Shown: piece by piece, positions 1 to 24,015 of the stretch | Numbering within the stretch: position 1 is the first letter of the stretch | How the letters are laid out: each line of letters starts with the position of its first letter | Source of the DNA: Allolobophora icterica | Lineage: Eukaryota; Annelida; Clitellata; Crassiclitellata; Lumbricidae | DNA length: 64,000 nucleotides | Direction of reading: 5' to 3' | Assembly: GCA_963556255.1 (NCBI GenBank) | Contig: OY744605.1 | Location: forward strand, 33,203,463-33,267,462 | The notes under the pieces: generated by a model | Database searches by the model: none | The model's input: only the letters and a program-made list of their open reading frames with translations | Told to the model about the DNA's origin: nothing | Position numbers and translations under genes: made by a program

Positions 1-1268
1 GAATCTCCCAACTGCTCGGCTGTAACATACTCTAGAACAGACAGACAGCCATTTCAAATATTTCAAACATGACAGCCATTTCATACATACATATAATATA
101 CATATTACTGAAAAGTTTGTCAGAAGCACAAAATTAATACGAGTCAGTATTGCTGCCAAATGTTTTGGAAAAAACAATTCATCGATACAGAATCTTCAAC
201 GATACAGTTTGTTTAGCATGTCATATCTGTCATGTGTTGCCGATTCTACAGAAATTTCATGCATAGTAATGCTGCACAACATATACTAGGCTTATGTACA
301 ATATCGGTAAATATACAGCAGTTAATATCTCATGTGAATACCTGCCTTGAATTCAATAATTCAAATGATACAATTGTGCAATTGAATAATTACCAGCATA
401 AGCAGTTTAATGATCAAATATACAATGATTCTAATGTTTTGTATTTACACAATTCAGTAAACCAGCAGCACCGGCTATTCATATACCAACTGAAATTTCT
501 ATTTAGAAACCAATTTTCAACAATTTCTTAAAAACTGAAAAGCAGCGTACGATTGTTTAAAAAATAGGCTCCACAAGTGACACATACGTAATGTTACTTT
601 AATAATACTTCTGCTCTATCAGACTATCAAAAATGTTCAGTGTTCATCAGCATCAACAGACATTTTTACAACATTTTTCTGTCAGTATATCTAATCAATA
701 ACAGACGACTTGATTAACTCTCCACAGTTAGTTCTCTGAAGCATGTTCCTTACCTGGAAAACATTAATACTTATAGTCAAGCATAACATATAGAACCCAA
801 TCACAGATACACATAATCACTCACTCCATCTGTTGAATTGACCAGTGCTCAGCCTCCTCACTAAACCAAAATCATGATTTTTGTTTCGACAGGCATTAGC
901 ATTAGAAACAAATGTATATGAACATTCAAAATTAAGCAAAAGGTCAATGTCACCCCAAGCTATTAAGATATAACAACTGAATTTCCAGATGATCCAAATC
1001 GAAATGAAGAAATATCAATTTAAAACAATGTAGAAAGTTTCTCTTCATCACACCATCACGAACAGTTGTTGAACGGGTTGCGCAAATTTCTATTATTGTT
1101 GAATCAGTTCACATAAAAGTTAAGTATGTCCCATTAAGATGCAAAGGAGGTGCTCATTTCCGTCTGAAGGGACCAGAGGTAGCCGAGGCAATCGCACGTC
1201 AGCAACAACATCTGTTCAGCTGCGCTGTTGATAGGGTCACCAGAACACAAAGTTCAGATGGAATTCTT
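1..1268 (-). other. mastermind-like 3' UTR and downstream flank
   Basis: This lies downstream of the mastermind stop codon on the minus strand. No convincing coding sequence is present on either strand; the small open frames are AT-rich and have no recognisable composition. A possible weak polyadenylation signal (ATTAAA on the minus strand) is at 598-603, which would give a 3' UTR of about 0.7 kb. No perfect AATAAA was found on the minus strand here, so the transcript end is uncertain. Confidence 0.4.
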
Positions 1269-13733
<12,465 letters not shown>

Positions 13734-14540
13734 GTTTGGACCTATCCAAACACTTCAAGACAGCTGCTTCGCTCAGTCACAGCGCCCTAAGGCGCCTGAA
13801 CTAAGCAGACGAACTGACATACAAACTTTAGAACAGCAGCACATTTCATGTCAGCTGGTATACCGACAAAAGGTCGAAAGTGGTAAATCGTCTGCACGTG
13901 TTTTAAGATGTACTGAACACGAAAAATTCGACTAAACTGGAAATATGTAAGTTTCTTCCATGTTTTCGACCACCAAACAATGTTTCCATCGCATCAGTCG
14001 AGACACAACACATACACGGTTTACCTACTTCCGTTATGTAGCCCTTCAACTTGAAAATAGTGCCTTCATTTTAGATAATTTAAAGCACTTATTCTCAACA
14101 AATCAGTTCATAAATAGCCAGGGACGATTATAAACTTAAGCAAGGAAAAACATTAACAACGAGGTTATAAGACGTCGGAAACGTTCGTGAGACAGATCTA
14201 CTTTTCAAAGCGCGTAGTTTTGAATTAATACGCCGAGGATCGCACCAGTTAATTGGGTCACAAAGTCGCTCAGTAGGCTGCTGGCTGTTTGCGAAGAATG
14301 TTATTAATGGGCCTGCTTCGGCGGCAAAGTCGCATCGGGACTGAGAGACAAGATCCTGTAGTTACTGAATCACTCATAAGAATATCATAATGAGATAGCT
14401 TCAGATAAGCAAGAAGTGAGTGTGAAATTTCACGAGGCTCGACAGTAATCTGCTTCTACTATTGTGGGCATAAATGGCTGTGTAAACGTAAATTAACAGG
14501 TTTTCTATAGCGACCGTATGCCCTCGACTAACCCCGGAGC
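13734..14540 (-). promoter_or_regulatory. Presumed mastermind promoter / 5' UTR region
   Basis: Sequence immediately upstream of the mastermind start. It is less AT-rich and holds small palindromes such as CGCCCTAAGGCG near 13782-13793. No TATA box is placed convincingly. The call rests only on position. Confidence 0.3.
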
Positions 14541-14695
14541 CGCCGCTAAGCCCTCGAGTCGAAACCAGTCGCTAAGCTACCGTCTGCTATAGCGACTTCG
14601 TTCACTTCATATTTCGCTTATTGTTTTAATCGCGGTCTCCGAGTTTAGATTTTTGACGACGACATCAGTAGCAGGACAGAAGCAACACTTGCTTA
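14541..14695. repeat. Dispersed repeat, copy 1
   Basis: About 150 bp closely similar to 18445-18592. Shared blocks include GTCGAAACCAGTCGCTAAGC, TAGCGACTTCGTT, TTAATCGCGGT and GACATCAGCAGTAGGACA. It looks like a dispersed or low-copy satellite repeat. Confidence 0.75.
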
Positions 14696-14713
14696 TAAAG
14701 TACGAGTCACATT

Positions 14714-14993
14714 GGGGGGGGGTCCATAGAGTAGCGGTAACATCACTGGCGTGAAGAGCAAGAGGTAGCGGGATCGCTTCCCGCAGTCCTCTCAAAGGTC
14801 CACTCAGCCTTTCATTCGCGAGATGGCGCGTTGTTAAAATGAGATGTAGGACGTGATGGGAGCCTTGCATGGCTGCCGTATACAGTTAAATTCGACTCCT
14901 GTAATAACTTGTGATCATCCGTTCATACTGATTTGTAATCATGCTGCGTAATTGTCAGTTTGAAGATATTAAACGAAAAAATTATTATAAAAA
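14714..14993 (+). repeat. tRNA-derived SINE, copy 1
   Basis: About 280 bp with a near-identical copy at 28168-28447. The head CATAGAGTAGCGGTAACATC resembles a pol III A box; GGTAGCGGGATCGCTTCCC is a degenerate B box. The body carries GAGATGGCGCGTTGTTAAAA and GATATTAAACGAA, and the tail is an ATTATT-type run. A further fragment (CTCTTCACGCCAGTG, inverted) is at 19843-19857. Confidence 0.75.
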
Positions 14994-15794
14994 AGGTAGT
15001 TATAACAGTTAGGGTGGTAGTGAAAAAAGTTTTTTTTAAATAATGCCCGGGACACCCCCTAGTTCTGTTCGTATTGGTAGTAGAAACTCATGTGCAAAAT
15101 CTTTTTAAAATATTCCATTATTTAGGCGTGCCACATGACAACTTAAGTTTTGCATATGACACCATGGATCATTGAAGCCTTAAAAATCAACTTTCTTAGT
15201 TTTTCAGGAGCTGGATGAAAGTTCATCACTTCTAGATCCTATTATTTGATTACTGTAATTATGTGATGAGTGTGATGCACCATAGATAGTTGGATACCTT
15301 GTTCTCTGATGATTTGTTTATAAATAAAAGATTAAATAATAAATATATAAATTAGAACCAACTGGAGCTGAGGAGTAAATAAATATTTGCAATTTTTCGA
15401 ACAATTTTCTGAACTTTTGTAGTCTGTACATTTAAGGCTTTTCTAAAGTTTAATTATTTATTTACTTACTTACTCACACTATCCCACATTATTCATAATC
15501 CATTTCAAATTAATCACATTTTAAAAGTTGTCCTTGGGTAGATGTTTTCAACCCTCTGGCTGGACCGTTTCCTGGACCTGAAATACCTATGCTTAAACGA
15601 TATCAGAATGCATTGCCTTTGATAGTCCATGACATGTTTGCTTATGGTTTGTCAGATGATGAAATTGCAGTTTAACAATAACAAAGAAATGATGCAAGAC
15701 GCTGTTGAATTTGAAGTGGAATGTTTACAGAAAGACAGTCAGCCTCGTGATGATTATCTAGAGCTCTTGGAACTTGCACTGATCTACATACAAT

Positions 15795-16111
15795 GTAGGT
15801 CATGTCCCACCTCGAGGGAAGCATTTTACAGCCTCTGGTGTCATGTCACCGCTCTCTTCGTTCTGCCACCCGTGGTGATCTCTCTGTCCCTTGTGCACGC
15901 ACCGCTACTATGCAGCAGCGCGCTTTTTCCGTGGTTGGACCCACAATTTGGAATGGGCTTCCTCCTGAGCTGCGGTCTCTTCCTCGTAACTCATTCACCG
16001 CTTTCTTCTCTGCTCTAAAGACTGTTCTCTTTCGCCGGGGTTGGGCTGGGAGCGCCTCTGAGTAGCTTCCTTGAAGGGGCGCTATATAAATGATTGATTG
16101 ATTGATTGATG
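15795..16111 (+). mobile_element. 5'-truncated CR1/L2-like LINE, 3' end
   Basis: It encodes the C-terminal tail of a non-LTR reverse transcriptase: RSLRSATRGDLSVP, then MQQRAFSVVGPTIWNGLPPE and LKTVLFRRGWAGSASE, followed by GAAGGGGCGCTATATAAATG and a (GATT)n tail. It is inserted into the coding part of the surrounding DNA transposon, interrupting it after LALIY. Confidence 0.85.
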
Positions 16112-16439
16112 CATAGGGCCAGATGGATGGTCAAGGCCATCTATTCTCACAAAGTATTCCTTTTACGATCTCAATTGCGAATTACCTTCTGGAAAAAAAT
16201 TTGCTACGTTCCCTTAACCTGTTCATCTGCTTTGATTATCTCAGATCCTGGTTCACAGCTTCACACTCTACTCTAAAGGCACTTTCCGTCATGCTTGGTA
16301 CCTCAGTGAGGATTTGGTCGATTTCTGCTTTTTCGATGACTGCATTGATGCTGCTTCCAAGGCCTTGTTGGTGCAAACAATGAGAACCAAAGTTGGTGTT
16401 GGCATTCCATCCTAATGTCCACAAATTACTGTACACACA

Positions 16440-16535
16440 GCTTCATGTAGTCGGGAGCACCTCTGAGTAGTACTCCTTGAAGAGGCGCTATATAAATGCC
16501 CGTTATGAATGAATGAATGAATGAATGAATGAATG
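16440..16535 (+). mobile_element. CR1/L2-like 3' tail with (GAAT)n
   Basis: Only the extreme 3' end is present: GAGCACCTCTGAGTAG, CTTGAAGAGGCGCTATATAA and a (GAAT)n tail. It interrupts the transposase-like relic. A third, more decayed tail (GGCGCTATAGAAATTG plus ATTATT) lies at 16651-16700. Confidence 0.75.
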
Positions 16536-17202
16536 TACTCTTGAGATTTTGTGACTTCAAACATGATGAATACTGTGCATACCCATTGATTGGCTGGAGA
16601 AAGATCCAACTTCGTGGAAACAGGACAGCATCTTGTAGCGGCATGGTCACGTTACGGCGCTATAGAAATTGTCCGTGTTATTATTATTTTAATTATTTAT
16701 TTGGAGCGTCATCAGAAAGGTTGAGTGTGGTGAATGATAGAGCAGAAAGGGGATTGGCACTGATCCAAGAATACAATCAAATACTGACCAAGGATGACGG
16801 TCAAAAGCAGGCTTTGCTCCATGTGGTGTCCGAACATTGGAAAAGTATCCGGACCCCAAGAAGTTAACGGTCACAAAAATGGACTAATAAATATTCTATT
16901 CTTGAATCAAACTGACAGAGTTCAATTATGCTCAAAAATACTCTTTAAGTATTGTGCCTTAAACCTAGCAATTTAAAATTTACTTTCTGTTTCACAAAAT
17001 ACAAAAGAATATTGATAATATTATCACAATTGTGCTTACATTCCTTGTCTAAAATTTTGAAAACTTGTCATCTCATGTGGCACCCCTAAATGATGGAATA
17101 TTTTTATAATATTTTGCACACTAGCTTAGTATATCAAAAGGAATATAACTAGGGGCTGTCCCATCCATTTCCAACAAATAACGTTTTTGAGCACCACCCT
17201 AA

Positions 17203-18307
17203 TAACAGTCTAACAATCAGTCGATGGTGATTTGACATACTATCTACCTGTCTGAGTGGTGTCTGTCATAGGCGTCCACAGGAATTTTATGGGGGGGGGA
17301 GGTTCTAGGGAGGGGCAAAATTTTTCTAGGGGCAGCTATTTCAGACGATTTTGCATAACTATTCATGAACACAGAACACGTGTCAACTGTCAACAAGGAC
17401 TTATCTTAATAATTAAGTGGTTTTACATTGAAAATCGTGTTGTAATAATCATAATAATCAAAAGATATAATTTTTTTAATATTTGCAAAATCCATGGGGC
17501 AATCGTCACCTCAACATTTCCACAGAGCCCAAAAAACCGAAGTCGGGGAAACCAGCTTATTCACAGGCGCTTAGTCAAAACAATCGATAGGCAGGGGTGA
17601 AATCGGTTCCATGTCAAGATCCAAAGGGGAAAAAGGAATAAAACCCACGAGGAAGTCCGAGGCTGCACTGCAGTGCAGGCAGACAGTGAGACGGCTAAGA
17701 TGGATGGTGTTTAGAGTAGAAAAGGCGAGGGCTTCTGTATGGGAAGGAGGAGGAATCGGGATAGGATTTGTGAAAGATCAGAAAGAGTAGTGTTTTCAGT
17801 TTTGAGTGAAAGAGCTGTGAAGAGATGGCAAGAGGTGAGGCTTTGGTGAATTCATAAGTTGGATCAGATATTTGGCATAATACTGGCGAAAGTTTAGGGC
17901 CTATCCCAGAGACGTGGAACAGCTATCGTTATGGATCGATCATCGATTCGCAAGTTTTAGTGATGATGTGACGGAAGGGCGGAGAATTAAGACTTAGCCT
18001 AGTGTAGTAGTGTTAAGGCGGAAGAGGAGCGGGTTGAGTAAATTGGTTGGACCGTGAACAGCTGACTGGAATAGGAGGGCTGAAGTGTATTGTAGGCGAC
18101 TTATATGGAATTTATAGGCTACCGCTAACTCATTAAGTCAGTCGGTAGGTAATTCCTTAGAGACTGACTACCCTCAACAGAGTCAACACTGCTCGATCAT
18201 TTCTCAATGAATTGATCGGGTTAGATCCTTCGCCGCCGTTTCCCGTTTAAATAGTTGTCGTGCCATTTAAAATCCCCCGCAAAAATCTCTGCAATAAACC
18301 AACGTCG
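17203..18307. other. Intergenic, repeat-derived
   Basis: This contains a G-rich block (GGGGGGGGGAGGTTCTAGGG near 17292) of the kind seen at hAT ends, and stretches with AGTCAGTCGGTAG motifs at 18136-18150 that recur at 19560-19700. No gene was seen. Confidence 0.4.
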
Positions 18308-18383
18308 GAATTCGAATCGGCACCCTCACGCACGGAGGTGCATATGGAATGTACGCCCTAACCAAAGTAATTAACCGGGCCAT
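18308..18383 (-). repeat. tRNA-derived SINE head
   Basis: The minus strand reads GGCCCGGTTAATTACTTTGG (A-box region), then about 35 bases later GGTGCCGATTCGAATTCC (B box). The spacing and the motifs fit a pol III promoter, but the sequence does not fold into a good cloverleaf by eye, so it is a SINE rather than a tRNA gene. Confidence 0.6.
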
Positions 18384-18444
18384 CAAAGTTGTGTTCGCTC
18401 TGCGTACATCTGATGTGCATAGGCCTAGTCTCCGCCGCCATCCG

Positions 18445-18592
18445 CCGCCGTCGTTAAGCCCTCAAGTCGAAACCAGTCGCTAAGCTATCGACTGCTAGCG
18501 ACTTCGTTTAATTAATATTTTGCTTGTTTTAATCGCGGTTTTCAAGTTTCGATTTGACGAAGACATCAGCAGTAGGACATGGCAACACTTAA
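18445..18592. repeat. Dispersed repeat, copy 2
   Basis: Partner of 14541-14695, same orientation, with small indels. The flanks differ after the GGCAACACTT block. Confidence 0.75.
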
Positions 18593-19559
18593 AATACAAT
18601 ACAATACAATATTCGTTTGTTGAGGAAAACAAACTGACATGCCGCTGATTGCCGAAACTTGGTACATTATAAGAGAAAGAGTTTTCTCTATTAGCAACAG
18701 TTCTTATAGAGAATACGGGGGCTACGGTGGTTGTCTTTTTTTTGGCAAAGTGAATTTATGCATTCTATTACGACGACATTGTTGATATTACGAAGAGGGA
18801 GAAATAAGCAGGGTGAGAATTGTCAGGGTTGAGGATTCTACCCCCTAGTCTTTCTTAGGACCCCACAGTTAAGTCTTCTTTGCACACCCCCAGGGGGTCG
18901 TTTCAAAGCCCTCAGTTGTGCTTGTGTGAGTTAGAATTATTTGATTCTGATTCTCTGACAAAGTGAAGACATTTCCATGGTGTATCATGTATGCATGTTT
19001 TAATTTTCTCAACAAACGAATTGACTTTGATTCGAGTTTGACTTGCAAAACTGCTAGCGTTGAAATCTGCTGCTTTAAAATTTCGCAGACATCAGTTTGC
19101 AAAATACGAATAAAATATTTAACTCCACATGGATCAAAGTCTACCAACCCTTCCAGTCTTTTTAAACAATTCTCACACTGTAAATAAGTGCCGGAGTACA
19201 TGATTCTCGTTCTCTGCTAGGCTACTGCCTGAAAGAGGCACGTGTCAGCAGTTTCGGCCAACTGGTTGGCCGTACCTGAGATCGGGTACTGCTATAAATC
19301 CTCCTCGCTTCATTCGACTTATCAAGCGCTCTATTTCACGAATTCACATTAACATTAATTTTCACAGCCATCGGTCTGTCCTCTGTCAGCATGCCCACAT
19401 TGAGCGGAGCCCATATTCCCATATTGGACCCATTTATAGTCCATATGGGTTCCATCTAATGCCCACGGAAATGATGGCACGGTCAGTACAGTATGCGATA
19501 AAATGAATTATATTGTTAGGTAATCAGGTATGTCCGGTAGACATAGGCCTACCTGATTA

Positions 19560-19700
19560 CCTGAGAAGTCGATAGCAAGTCGCTAAGTCAGTCGATGAGT
19601 CTAAGCGACTTAGTCAGTCGATAAGCATGCGACTGAGTCGACTGAGTCGCTAAGTCAGTCGCTAACTCATCAAGTCAGTCGGTAGCTCCTTATAACGACT
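19560..19700. repeat. AGTCAGTCG-rich short tandem repeats
   Basis: Multiple head-to-tail and inverted copies of CGCTAAGTCAGTCG and ACTGAGTCG occur. Related motifs appear at 18130-18180 and at the core of the 14541 and 18445 repeats, so one satellite-like family probably seeded this interval. Confidence 0.6.
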
Positions 19701-19865
19701 GACTTCGAATAGAACTGTTTTATACGGCAGCCACAGGGCGCCATCACGGCCTACTATTCATTTAACCACCGCCGCCACCTAGCGAGTGGAAGGCTGAATA
19801 AACCTAACGGGTCTACGGGAATTGATCTTGGTACCTACTGCTCTTCACGCCAGTGTGTTATCCAG

Positions 19866-20200
19866 GGGGACGCGGTGGTGTAGTGGTGTAAGTCGGTGCC
19901 TTGTAACCGGAGGGTTGCAGGTTCGAATCCACCTCAAGCCACTGCGTAGCGACCCAAGTGCTTCTGAATCGTTGCTTCGATCTTATCGACTGTCTACGAA
20001 TATACGGCACTCTAATCTCTAGAATTTATTTATTTATTTATTTATCCATTACTCTACGGGCCCCCCGTCAAATTGTTTATAATACTGTTTGTGTTTAATT
20101 TGTCTTACAGTCTCTTACTGATATTGGGATCTTTTTGTATGTATTGTTGTAAAGTATGAGCGTTTGTCTTGTACTAATAAAGATTACTTACTTACTTACT
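19866..20200 (+). repeat. tRNA-derived SINE
   Basis: The head GGGGGACGCGGTGGTGTAG...GGTGTAAGTCGG carries an A box, and GGTTGCAGGTTCGAATCC is a near-perfect B box at 19913-19930. The body ends with ACTAATAAAGATTACTTAC and a (TTAC)n tail, similar to retroposon tails at about 50660 and 61365-61395. Confidence 0.7.
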
Positions 20201-20512
20201 TAATTACCAGGGATATTTTGAAACTTGCAGTCACATGGCGGCGGCTCCTCAACGAAGCGAAATATGTAATCGGTGTTGGACTAAAACGAAGATTTTATAA
20301 TTCTCAGTCAAAGTGCGTTTAAACTACCATAATATGTAAGCATAGTTTCAGCATACAATGGCTACTTATTTGATATTTTATTGATATTTTATGTATTAAA
20401 TTTGGTATAGTTTTTGATATTGACGGATTCAGTCAGACGCGCCTGGTGTGAGACGAGGTCCGAGGAAATAAAAATTTGACATTTTGCTCAAGCTGCGTGG
20501 TGGGGTGTGTGT

Positions 20513-21027
20513 TACCAGGGTACGTAGCGAATTCCCGAAACCCCAATCCCGAAACAGAATTTCGCCGGATCCCTAAATCTATTTTCTAGGTTACAAGAAA
20601 GTTATTTGCGAAAATCTAACTTTTAGAGACATGTTCGAATATACTATTCAGGATAATGGTCGGCTAATCCATACTAGTTTTCAGGATTCGAATGCTTGAC
20701 AGAAAATTATTGAAGGGAATTCGATAAATTTTGCATTTCCACCACTTTCTGGGAATCGGGCTTCGGGTAGACCCAGTATTACCAGGGAGAGGCCCGAATC
20801 CCCGAAACCCGAATACGCTGAAAATACACAAACGCCCGAATTCCGGAAAACAGTTTTATAGAAAGCGGCTGAACTCCCGAAAACTATTCAAAGTTAAATT
20901 GTAAACTCTTATACATGACATAGACCTAGCGTGGTCTGGATGTATCTCGATATAGTATAGAATACAAATATAATATAGAAAATCGATTTCGGGGATCCAG
21001 GCGAAATTCTTTTCGGGGATCCCTATT
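20513..21027. repeat. Inverted-repeat element rich in CCCGAAA/TTTCGGG
   Basis: The left block CCCGAAACAGAATTTCGCC and the right block GGCGAAATTCTTTTCGGGG are inverted, and TTACCAGGG occurs at the left end and again near 20788. It is likely a small DNA transposon or two tandem copies; the exact ends were not resolved. Confidence 0.5.
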
Positions 21028-21096
21028 ACCATTAAGTTGTCGGAAATCGTAGTGGTGTTGTCGTCGAGCTTTAGAACGTCACTTTAGATTTGGATT

Positions 21097-22530
21097 CAGT
21101 GGCGGCTCTAGGCTTTTCCAACAGGGGGGGGCCAAGGAGGGGCCGGGATCCTGACGGGGGGGGGGGGGGGGGGGGGGGCCAGCTGACATCACACTGGACC
21201 CTATATTCACATACGTATCTAGTGATGGTGACTTGGGTGTCACCCTTGCTAGCATCAGTGATGGGCAGTAAACTATTTTTTTTAGTTAAACTAAAACTAT
21301 TTTCCAACTAAAATAAATAGTTTAACTAAAGTTGGCAACTGATTTTGGAAATTAGTTAACTAAACTAAAAAAAGTAGTTAAACTTTTTCCAACTTTTTTC
21401 CAACCTTTGCGACAAACATTTTCACAGTAACAGAGGTTAAGTGAACTGTAATAATGCAGAGCGTCAATGACAATTTCACCTTCAAACTATGCAATGTGTA
21501 CTGTTCTGGCATACAGTTACAGGCGTGCTTTAATTAGTGTATGAATTTGAAAACACAGGTTGTTGATGCTAAAACCATGCAGGTTTAAAATGTTTTCTGT
21601 TGACAGTGTTCAATGTTCATTGTAGAAAAATAGTTGCATATTGCTGATTTTTTTAGTTAAACTTTTTAGTTAGCAACTAAATAATTTTAGTTAAACTATG
21701 GTTTCAACTAAACTATTTTTTTAGTTAAACTTCATCCTTAACTAAAAATTGTTTAGTTAAACTAAAAGTTAGCAACTTTTTTAGTTAACTATTGCCCATC
21801 ACTGGATAGCACCCTCTCATTCGTTTTAGGGACACACTGTTTGGGTAGTACAAAGCGCCTATAACTAATATAGGACACACCTATCTAGTGTCACTGAACA
21901 GTTTCAGTTGCCTCACTGGTTACCTTGGATATAACACACCCTGAGCTTCACCCATTTCTTATATGTAATAGAACTTGAAGTAAAAAATATAACCTTTGAA
22001 GTCATTTAAAAAAATCCCTAGCTTCTGAAATAGATGCATCAGTTAAACTTAGATTCAATTTATATGCATAACAATGGAACTAAATGGCCCACCGAGTCGA
22101 CTGCCTTACCAACTAATGTAAATCCTTATTTACACCACTCATTAGATGTGTTCATTACACTTGAACCATCATAACCTTTACCCACTAAATATGAGCCAAT
22201 GTCGAACCCCTATGACTGTAAGGTATCTAAAATAAGCCCTGACAATGACTGCACAATTAATTCGTTTGCAGATTTAAAATCTAGAAAGCATTCGTTAACT
22301 TCTTGTGGGGAAAAATCATATAGAGGTCTAACAAAAGATGTTCCTTGTGACTAATATCTTTTGTTTCATCAACAGCGATAGAAAAATAAATAGAACCCTA
22401 ACCTCTTCTATTATCTGATCCCTAACTTATGACAGATTTGATAATAGATCAGACTCTGATTTGGGGGGGCCACTGGGGGGGCCAGAAACTCATTTGGGGG
22501 CACTGGCCCCCCCCTGTGGAGCCGCCACTG
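21097..22530 (-). mobile_element. hAT element with transposase relic, hosting a nested hAT MITE
   Basis: The ends CAGTGGCGGCTC and GAGCCGCCACTG are exact inverted repeats, flanked by the exact 8 bp duplication TTTGGATT (21089-21096, 22531-22538). Poly-G/poly-C subterminal tracts follow both ends. On the minus strand about 22130-22410, broken frames read FSIAVDETKDISHKE, then FLDFKSANELIVQSLSG and GFDIGSYLVGKGYDGSS, matching the central block of hAT transposases related to ZMYM1/ZNF862-like proteins. Stops and frameshifts show that it is dead. Confidence 0.88.
21256..21804. mobile_element. Nested hAT MITE (CAGTGATGGGCA family)
   Basis: A 549 bp element with ends CAGTGATGGGCAGTAAACTA and GTTAACTATTGCCCATCACTG, and subterminal TTTAGTTAAACT repeats in both orientations. 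The flanks GCTAGCAT and GATAGCAC match at 6 of 8 bases, consistent with an older hAT duplication. It sits inside the 21097-22530 element and is therefore younger than it. Confidence 0.85.
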
Positions 22531-22964
22531 TTTGGATTAAAATATTTAATTTATAAGATAAATTGACTTTTCGTCATAAATTATTATGTAGCTTTCGTTA
22601 TAAATTATTATTTAGCTTTATTACTGAAAAGCGATAGTAATACCCTAACGCTGTGAAATGTAACTAAGGAGAGCTGGTGCTTAAAGATAGTTCTGCAGTG
22701 CAGTATTCTGGAAAGATAAATCCTGTGGCAAAATATTCCACCGCACTAGATAGAAATCCTGTTACCCTGGTGCAGCGTATAGTAATTGGGCCACCATTGT
22801 GGCTCGGACCACCGTTGTGGCTCGTACCACATCACAGAGGCACCTCCTTGCAGATAAATGTATTTTTTTTTCTTAGGCTGAACTAACTGTGGGCTCTATG
22901 TCCCCAACAACGTTATGACAGAATCTGTGTAACAGTGAAGCACATTATAACTAGTCTATAGCAG

Positions 22965-23031
22965 GCCCAGAGGCCCTTGTGCCTCTGAGTAGAGCCCTTG
23001 AAGAGGCGCTATATAAATTCCATGATTGATT
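22965..23031 (+). mobile_element. CR1/L2-like 3' tail
   Basis: GTGCCTCTGAGTAG and CTTGAAGAGGCGCTATATAA, with a short GATT tail; same family as 16440-16535. Confidence 0.7.
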
Positions 23032-23325
23032 AGCCAGAAATACAGAGTTGCCCGTCTAAAAGCATGCTTAGTCGTGACCACAGTCACCACACGATGCCGT
23101 GAGCGTAGGAAGTGGCGACTGCCTGAAGTCCCGCCGCCATAAGAGTTGGACTGCAGTGCCCCTGTGCTGTTTACAGACCCTAGTATCAACCAGTGCTCCT
23201 TACAGAACTGTCATATGAACGCTTGCAGTGGCTCTAGAGAAGAAGCTGGATGGTGGTGGAGGAGAATCATGCACAATTTATGTCCATCCAAAATAATTTT
23301 CACCCATCTAAAGGATGGGTGGCTG
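23032..23325. repeat. Dispersed 300 bp repeat, copy 1
   Basis: Closely similar to 53893-54190: TTAGCCAGAAATACAGAGT at the left, CCCGAAGTCCCGCCGCCAT-like blocks in the middle, CACCCATC..AAAGGATGGGTGG hairpin near the right end, and CTGGCTAA at the end, inverted relative to the first 8 bases. It is probably a MITE or SINE. A fragment is also at 48312-48345. Confidence 0.7.
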
Positions 23326-23993
23326 GCTAAGCATTAGCCTAAGCATAATTAACCTCTCACCACTGTCTATACCTGTAATTTCATTGTGCTTGCTTTCTCT
23401 AATTCTTAGAATCAAACAGGGCACTGCTTTAGGTCCTGAAAAAACAACTCTAAAAAAATAAAAATCATCTTTAACTTTACTCTAACATCACTTAAGTTGC
23501 ACCTTAACATCATTTAAGTTGCACCTTAAAATATCACTTTGAAGGTGATATACAAATATTTACTTACATATATGCAGAATCTTTAATACACTGTTGTAAA
23601 AGTTTGAAATTATCAGAAAATTTGAGTTCTGTATACTATTTTCAACAGCATTTTAATGCCTTCAAACAACAGTTGAACTTCTTGATGCTCTCTTATTCTG
23701 TTTAATGCCCTTTGACAAAAAGTAATGGGTGCTTGCTAAATATCCAGAAAAATCCAGGTTTATTAAAATATCCAGTTATATTTACTGGATATTTTAATTG
23801 TAAATTAACTGCATTTTGTAATCAAACAGATATACTGTAACTAGAAGTTAATATTGTTGGTAGAAAGTTGTGAGATGAATGCGTTATTAGTTACTGCTCT
23901 GCATTAATGAGACTTCAACTGGAAATTCTTACTGTGACTTCTGTTGCTTTCATAGTTATGATATTTTAACCTAAACGAACTCATTTTTTTCAG
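23326..23993. other. TSSC4-like upstream region / 5' intron
   Basis: AT-rich sequence ending in a clear acceptor tract (TCATTTTTTTCAG, 23981-23993). At least one 5' UTR exon of the TSSC4-like gene must lie further upstream. I could not identify it. Confidence 0.45.
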
Positions 23994-24015
23994 TTTGCAG
24001 AAGTCAACTGCTGAA

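Larger units (their letters stand above)
15545..16865 (+). pseudogene. Relic of an uncharacterised invertebrate transposase-like gene
   Basis: Three broken blocks in order. Around 15560-15790: PFPGPEIPMLKRYQ, a frameshift, then DSQPRDDYLELLELALIY. After a CR1 insertion, from 16117: GARWMVKAIYSHK and a decayed stretch. After another insertion, 16718-16866: RLSVVNDRAERGLALIQEYN, then LTKDDGQKQALLHVVSEHW, ending at TAA. I recall the same block order (PEIPLFKR...DDYxELLEL...ARWMxKAIYxLK...VVNDxAERGxALI...LTKDExQ) in multicopy uncharacterised proteins of hydra, aphids and molluscs. No catalytic triad can be assigned from what survives. Confidence 0.6.
15009..17202 (+). mobile_element. 2.2 kb DNA transposon with TTAGGGTGGT ends
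   Basis: The terminal inverted repeats begin TTAGGGTGGT and extend, with mismatches, for about 140 bp: blocks CCCCTAGTT, GTGCAAAAT, AAAATATTCCAT and GTGCCACATGA recur inverted. The flanks carry TAACAG at both sides (15003-15008 and 17203-17208), so the target duplication is 6 bp, possibly 7-8 with mismatch. Inside are relics of a transposase-like gene and later CR1 insertions. I could not assign a superfamily. Confidence 0.75.

Noticed and set aside
19866..19940. Possible tRNA gene
   Set aside because: A and B boxes are present, but the arms do not pair into a cloverleaf and a SINE body with a TTAC tail follows.
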